From Phycisphaerales bacterium UBA7800 (lineage in GTDB: Bacteria > Planctomycetota > Phycisphaerae > Phycisphaerales > Phycisphaeraceae): 64,000 nucleotides of DNA. The notes beneath the pieces were generated by a model. It was not told the origin of the DNA, made no database searches, and saw nothing but the letters and a program-made list of their open reading frames with translations. Made by a program: the position numbers and the translations under genes. Location: contig DLCK01000072.1 of assembly GCA_002480565.1 (NCBI GenBank), forward strand, positions 1-64,000, given 5' to 3'. The number at the start of each line of letters is the position of its first letter. The first letter of the stretch is position 1. Positions 61,427 through 64,000 of this stretch are shown here, piece after piece.

Positions 61427-62596
61427 ATGACGATTACAGAACAACTCGCTCAACTCAAAGAAGCCTTCGCGGCCAAGTACGGCTCGGCACCAACTCACGC
61501 TGCTGTTGCGCCCGGTCGCGTGAACCTCATCGGCGAGCATACCGACTACAACGCAGGGTTTGTCTGCCCTATCGCCATTGAGCGTCAAACCATGATCGTC
61601 GCCAAGCCCAACGGCACCAATACTATCAACGTCAACTCCATCGGCATGGAAGATCAGCCCGGCCAATTCGAAATCTCCGAAAACCTTTCACAAGGTGAAC
61701 CCGAATGGGCCAACTACGTCAAAGGTGTCGTCTTTGGCTGTCTTAAACGTGGCATCAATCCCGGCGGCTTTGATGCGTATCTCAGTTCAACCGTCCCCTT
61801 GGGGTCCGGCCTCTCCAGTAGTGCTGCCTTGGAAGTCGCGGTCGCCACGCTGATCGCCGACATAGCTAACGCGGAACTGGGCGTCACGGATAAAGCCCTG
61901 CTCTGCCAGAAAGCCGAACACGATTTTGCCAACATGCCCTGCGGGATTATGGATCAGTACATCTCCGCCGGCGGTGCCGAAGGTTGCGCGATGCTCTTGG
62001 ACTGTCGAACCAATACACCTGAACATGTCCGCCTGGCTGACCCATCGGTAGCTGTGCTGATCATCAACTCCAACGTCAAGCACAAACTCTCAGGCAGTGA
62101 ATATCCCCAACGCCGTCAGCAGTGCGAAACGGCAGCCAAAATCCTGGGCGTCGAATCATTACGTGATGCAACCCTGCAACAACTCGAAGCAGCCAAAGAC
62201 AAAATGGACGCTGTCGTCTACAAGCGTGCTTTGCATGTCATCGGTGAGATCAAGCGAACAGCCGAAGCTGCCAAACTCATGGAACAGAACGCATGGCAAG
62301 CAGTCGGCGAACACATGTACGATTCGCATGAAACCCTCAGTCGCGATTTTGAAGTCTCAACCAAGGAACTGGACCTGCTCGTTCAACTGGCTCAAAGCAT
62401 CGGACTCTCTGGCGGGGTCTATGGTTCACGGATGACCGGCGGCGGATTCGGCGGTTGCACCGTCAGTCTTGTGGAAGCTCAAAAAGCAAACATCATCAGC
62501 GAGCAAATCTGCAAAGCCTACATGGAACAGTCCGGCATTGAGCCCACTGCCTTTGTCACCCGACCTGCTCAAGGCGCTCATGTATTGAGCGTTTAA
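61427..62596 (+). CDS. galK: Galactokinase
   Basis: It phosphorylates galactose at C1 in the Leloir pathway. GHMP motifs: PGRVNLIGEHTDYN near 25, LGSGLSSSAALEVAV near 125 and MTGGGFGGC near 335. 389 aa from the ATG at 61427, which has AGGA 10 nt upstream; an ATG at 61403 is also possible. A terminator follows at 62629. It could use galactose released by the GH4 enzyme, but lies 60 kb away. Divergent from the FabZ-like gene. Confidence 0.95.
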   Translation: MTITEQLAQLKEAFAAKYGSAPTHAAVAPGRVNLIGEHTDYNAGFVCPIAIERQTMIVAKPNGTNTINVNSIGMEDQPGQFEISENLSQGEPEWANYVKGVVFGCLKRGINPGGFDAYLSSTVPLGSGLSSSAALEVAVATLIADIANAELGVTDKALLCQKAEHDFANMPCGIMDQYISAGGAEGCAMLLDCRTNTPEHVRLADPSVAVLIINSNVKHKLSGSEYPQRRQQCETAAKILGVESLRDATLQQLEAAKDKMDAVVYKRALHVIGEIKRTAEAAKLMEQNAWQAVGEHMYDSHETLSRDFEVSTKELDLLVQLAQSIGLSGGVYGSRMTGGGFGGCTVSLVEAQKANIISEQICKAYMEQSGIEPTAFVTRPAQGAHVLSV

Positions 62597-62628
62597 AAAC
62601 TCAATTTTTCACACAAACCAATCCCTCA

Positions 62629-62660
62629 AACACACCAGGATTCCCTCGGTGTGTTATTTT
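62629..62660 (+). terminator. Rho-independent terminator after galK
   Basis: AACACACC (62629-62636) pairs with GGTGTGTT (62648-62655) and is followed by ATTTTTA. It is 33 nt after the galK stop. Confidence 0.7.
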
Positions 62661-62736
62661 TATGCCTTTTACGATCCATATACTATAAAATGTACATTTT
62701 TTACCCCTTTTTGGAACCTTTTGCAGGAGAAACGTG

Positions 62737-63489
62737 ATGCCCCGCCCTATTCTCATTGGCCTACTGACTGTTTGCGTTTTCTGCTTGATATCACTTCGTA
62801 TCAAGGCGCAGGACAAACCTCAGCCCAAACACATTCTCATCCTCGTCACCCAAGCTGACAAAATGACCAGTGGCAAGCCCACCGGACTCTGGCTTGAAGA
62901 GTATGCCGTCCCCTACAACCTTTTTAAATCAAACGGATGTGTTATCACCACTGCAACGCTCAATGGTGGCAAGGTGCCAATCGATGCTCGAAGCAAACCC
63001 AATGCCCAACAGGCATCACGTTGGAAGCAGGCGATTGAACAACTCAACCAAACCGTCGCGTTAAACAGCGTGGACATTTCAACGATGGATGCCATCGTCA
63101 TTCCCGGTGGGCATGGCGTCATGTTCGACTTGGCCGACTCCTTGGCAGCAACGAAAGTCATCGAGACATTCAATCAGCAAAACAAAATCATCGCAGCCAT
63201 CTGCCACGGGCCAGCGGCATTGGTCAACGCCAAAGGTATTGATGGCAAACCACTCGTCGCAGGTAAAGACATGACTGCTTTTTCAGATAGCGAAGAACAG
63301 GCCGTCCAACTTGTCAATGACATGCCCTTCCTGCTGGAATCCAAACTCAAGGAATTGGGTGCCAAAGTCACCACGACTTCCAACTTCAAACCCTATGCAA
63401 CCCAATCAGGTAATCTCATCACCGGCCAGAATCCCGCATCCAGTCATGCCGCAGCAGAGTTGGTTATCAAAGCATTGAAACAGAAATAA
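62737..63489 (+). CDS. Exported DJ-1/PfpI (Hsp31-like) family protein
   Basis: 250 aa. Signal peptide about 1-25, then the DJ-1 fold: HILILVTQAD, EEYAVPYNLFKSNG, AIVIPGGHGVMFDL, and the nucleophile Cys156 in AAICHGPAAL. The arrangement resembles the Hsp31/glyoxalase III branch. A periplasmic location would be unusual for a glyoxalase, and the role is open (chaperone, protease-like or deglycase). AGGAGA lies 6 nt before the ATG at 62737. Confidence 0.85.
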   Translation: MPRPILIGLLTVCVFCLISLRIKAQDKPQPKHILILVTQADKMTSGKPTGLWLEEYAVPYNLFKSNGCVITTATLNGGKVPIDARSKPNAQQASRWKQAIEQLNQTVALNSVDISTMDAIVIPGGHGVMFDLADSLAATKVIETFNQQNKIIAAICHGPAALVNAKGIDGKPLVAGKDMTAFSDSEEQAVQLVNDMPFLLESKLKELGAKVTTTSNFKPYATQSGNLITGQNPASSHAAAELVIKALKQK

Positions 63490-63611
63490 ACCGCATTTTA
63501 AAATTCGTACATCATGATTGGATCCACTGCTTGTTGTGAATCCAAAATACATGTCGGCAAAGAGACATGGCAAATACATTACCTTAACTGCACCAAGAAG
63601 CGTTTGATTTA

Positions 63612-63749
63612 AACACGAAGGCGCGAAGGTCACGAAGGACACGAAGAGATGGCAATTTTTGTTGTTTTTGCTTGTGCGTTGAATAAGGGCATATTCAAAG
63701 ATTGGAATGCCTTCCTTCGTGACCTTCGTGCCCTTTGAGCCTTCGTGTT
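63612..63749. repeat. Long hairpin with arms of iterated CACGAAGG units
   Basis: 63612-63622 pairs with 63739-63749 (11 bp) and 63625-63639 with 63713-63727 (15 bp, perfect). The left arm is four CACGAAGG-like units separated by one base. The inner spacer is AT-rich. It lies between the DJ-1 gene and the aminotransferase. No gene is seen in the rest of 63490-63915. Confidence 0.7.
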
Positions 63750-63915
63750 AAAAAATGAAGTTACTTCAACAGACGCATACACCTTCGGAAACACTAGACT
63801 CAATACACCAATAAAGATTAAACCGTGTAAACGAGAGTTTATTGGGATTAGGAATACAGGCTTCACCGAACAGCTCAAAGAAACTTCATCCGTAATCAAT
63901 TACAATACGCCCATC

Positions 63916-64000
63916 ATGGATGATCCAATCGTATATCTCAACGGCGACTATACCCCTTTATCCCAAGCCAAAGTCAGCGTGATGGATCGCGGCTTTCTCT
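63916..64000 (+). CDS. Class IV aminotransferase (branched-chain/D-alanine type), 5' end only
   Basis: The first 28 codons read MDDPIVYLNGDYTPLSQAKV and then SVMDRGFL, the typical N terminus of PLP-dependent branched-chain or D-amino acid aminotransferases. The gene is cut by the window end. TACAAT at 63901-63906 is 9 nt before the ATG, and there is no Shine-Dalgarno. Confidence 0.8.
   Translation, partial: MDDPIVYLNGDYTPLSQAKVSVMDRGFL

Noticed and set aside
61325..61666. N-terminal extension of the FabZ-like gene
   Set aside because: It overlaps the start of galK on the other strand and has no FabZ similarity; an ATG with GGAAG at 61324 explains the family start.

Overview
The window looks like a chromosomal segment of a planctomycete, most likely of class Phycisphaerae. 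The reasons are a planctomycetal-type bacterial microcompartment (BMC) operon, a LEPR-XLL exported protein with a dockerin, GldG-like membrane proteins paired with ABC ATPases, an excisionase-type helix-turn-helix fused to an acidic membrane protein, and intermediate GC content with few Shine-Dalgarno sites at many starts. I see no rRNA, tRNA, CRISPR array, insertion sequence or phage gene. The assignment is from gene families only.

Layout. 0.3-2.8 kb: a GH4 alpha-galactosidase divergent from an AraC regulator. 2.8-6.1 kb (minus): obg, coaX, a small membrane protein and an MnmE-like GTPase. 6.1-16.8 kb (minus): the BMC operon in transcription order pduL, two BMC-H, ackA, BMC-H, BMC-P, CoA-acylating aldehyde dehydrogenase, BMC-P, an RpiB-like protein of unknown role, BMC-P, class II aldolase, malate/lactate dehydrogenase, DeoR regulator and a GT8 glycosyltransferase. 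By analogy with the described Planctomycetes-Verrucomicrobia BMC, the aldolase would cleave fuculose- or rhamnulose-1-phosphate, the aldehyde dehydrogenase would convert lactaldehyde to lactyl-CoA, and PduL plus the kinase would yield ATP and lactate inside a shell.

16.8-25 kb: hypothetical proteins, phosphatidylserine decarboxylase with a very long acidic tail, an orphan solute-binding protein, glycerate kinase, tadA and ribE. 25-33 kb: an ABC export-type cluster with a HEAT-repeat protein and a thioesterase. 33-45 kb: esterase, diguanylate cyclase, TetR regulator with ispE, an O-antigen ligase-like TPR protein, a lipoprotein, holA and mgtE. 45-54 kb: a YyaL-like protein, a second ABC ATPase/GldG-like pair, a TSCPD protein, a phosphoesterase and a BaiN-like flavoprotein. 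54-64 kb: a LEPR-XLL/dockerin protein, a FixL/FixJ-like pair, a WYL regulator, a dehydratase-ACP-dehydratase set, galK, a DJ-1 family protein and the first codons of a class IV aminotransferase.

Most notable: (1) three TTTTG repeats at exact 10-bp phase over the -35 of the BMC promoter, a likely DeoR operator; (2) a degenerate RpiB-like protein with a predicted encapsulation helix; (3) many BMC intercistronic spacers holding a different hairpin family, several of them repeated elsewhere, including a 75-nt two-hairpin element with conserved loops and spacing; (4) several genes whose -10 box ends exactly 6 nt before the start codon, suggesting leaderless mRNAs; (5) likely operators for the AraC and TetR regulators; (6) the acidic-tailed decarboxylase.
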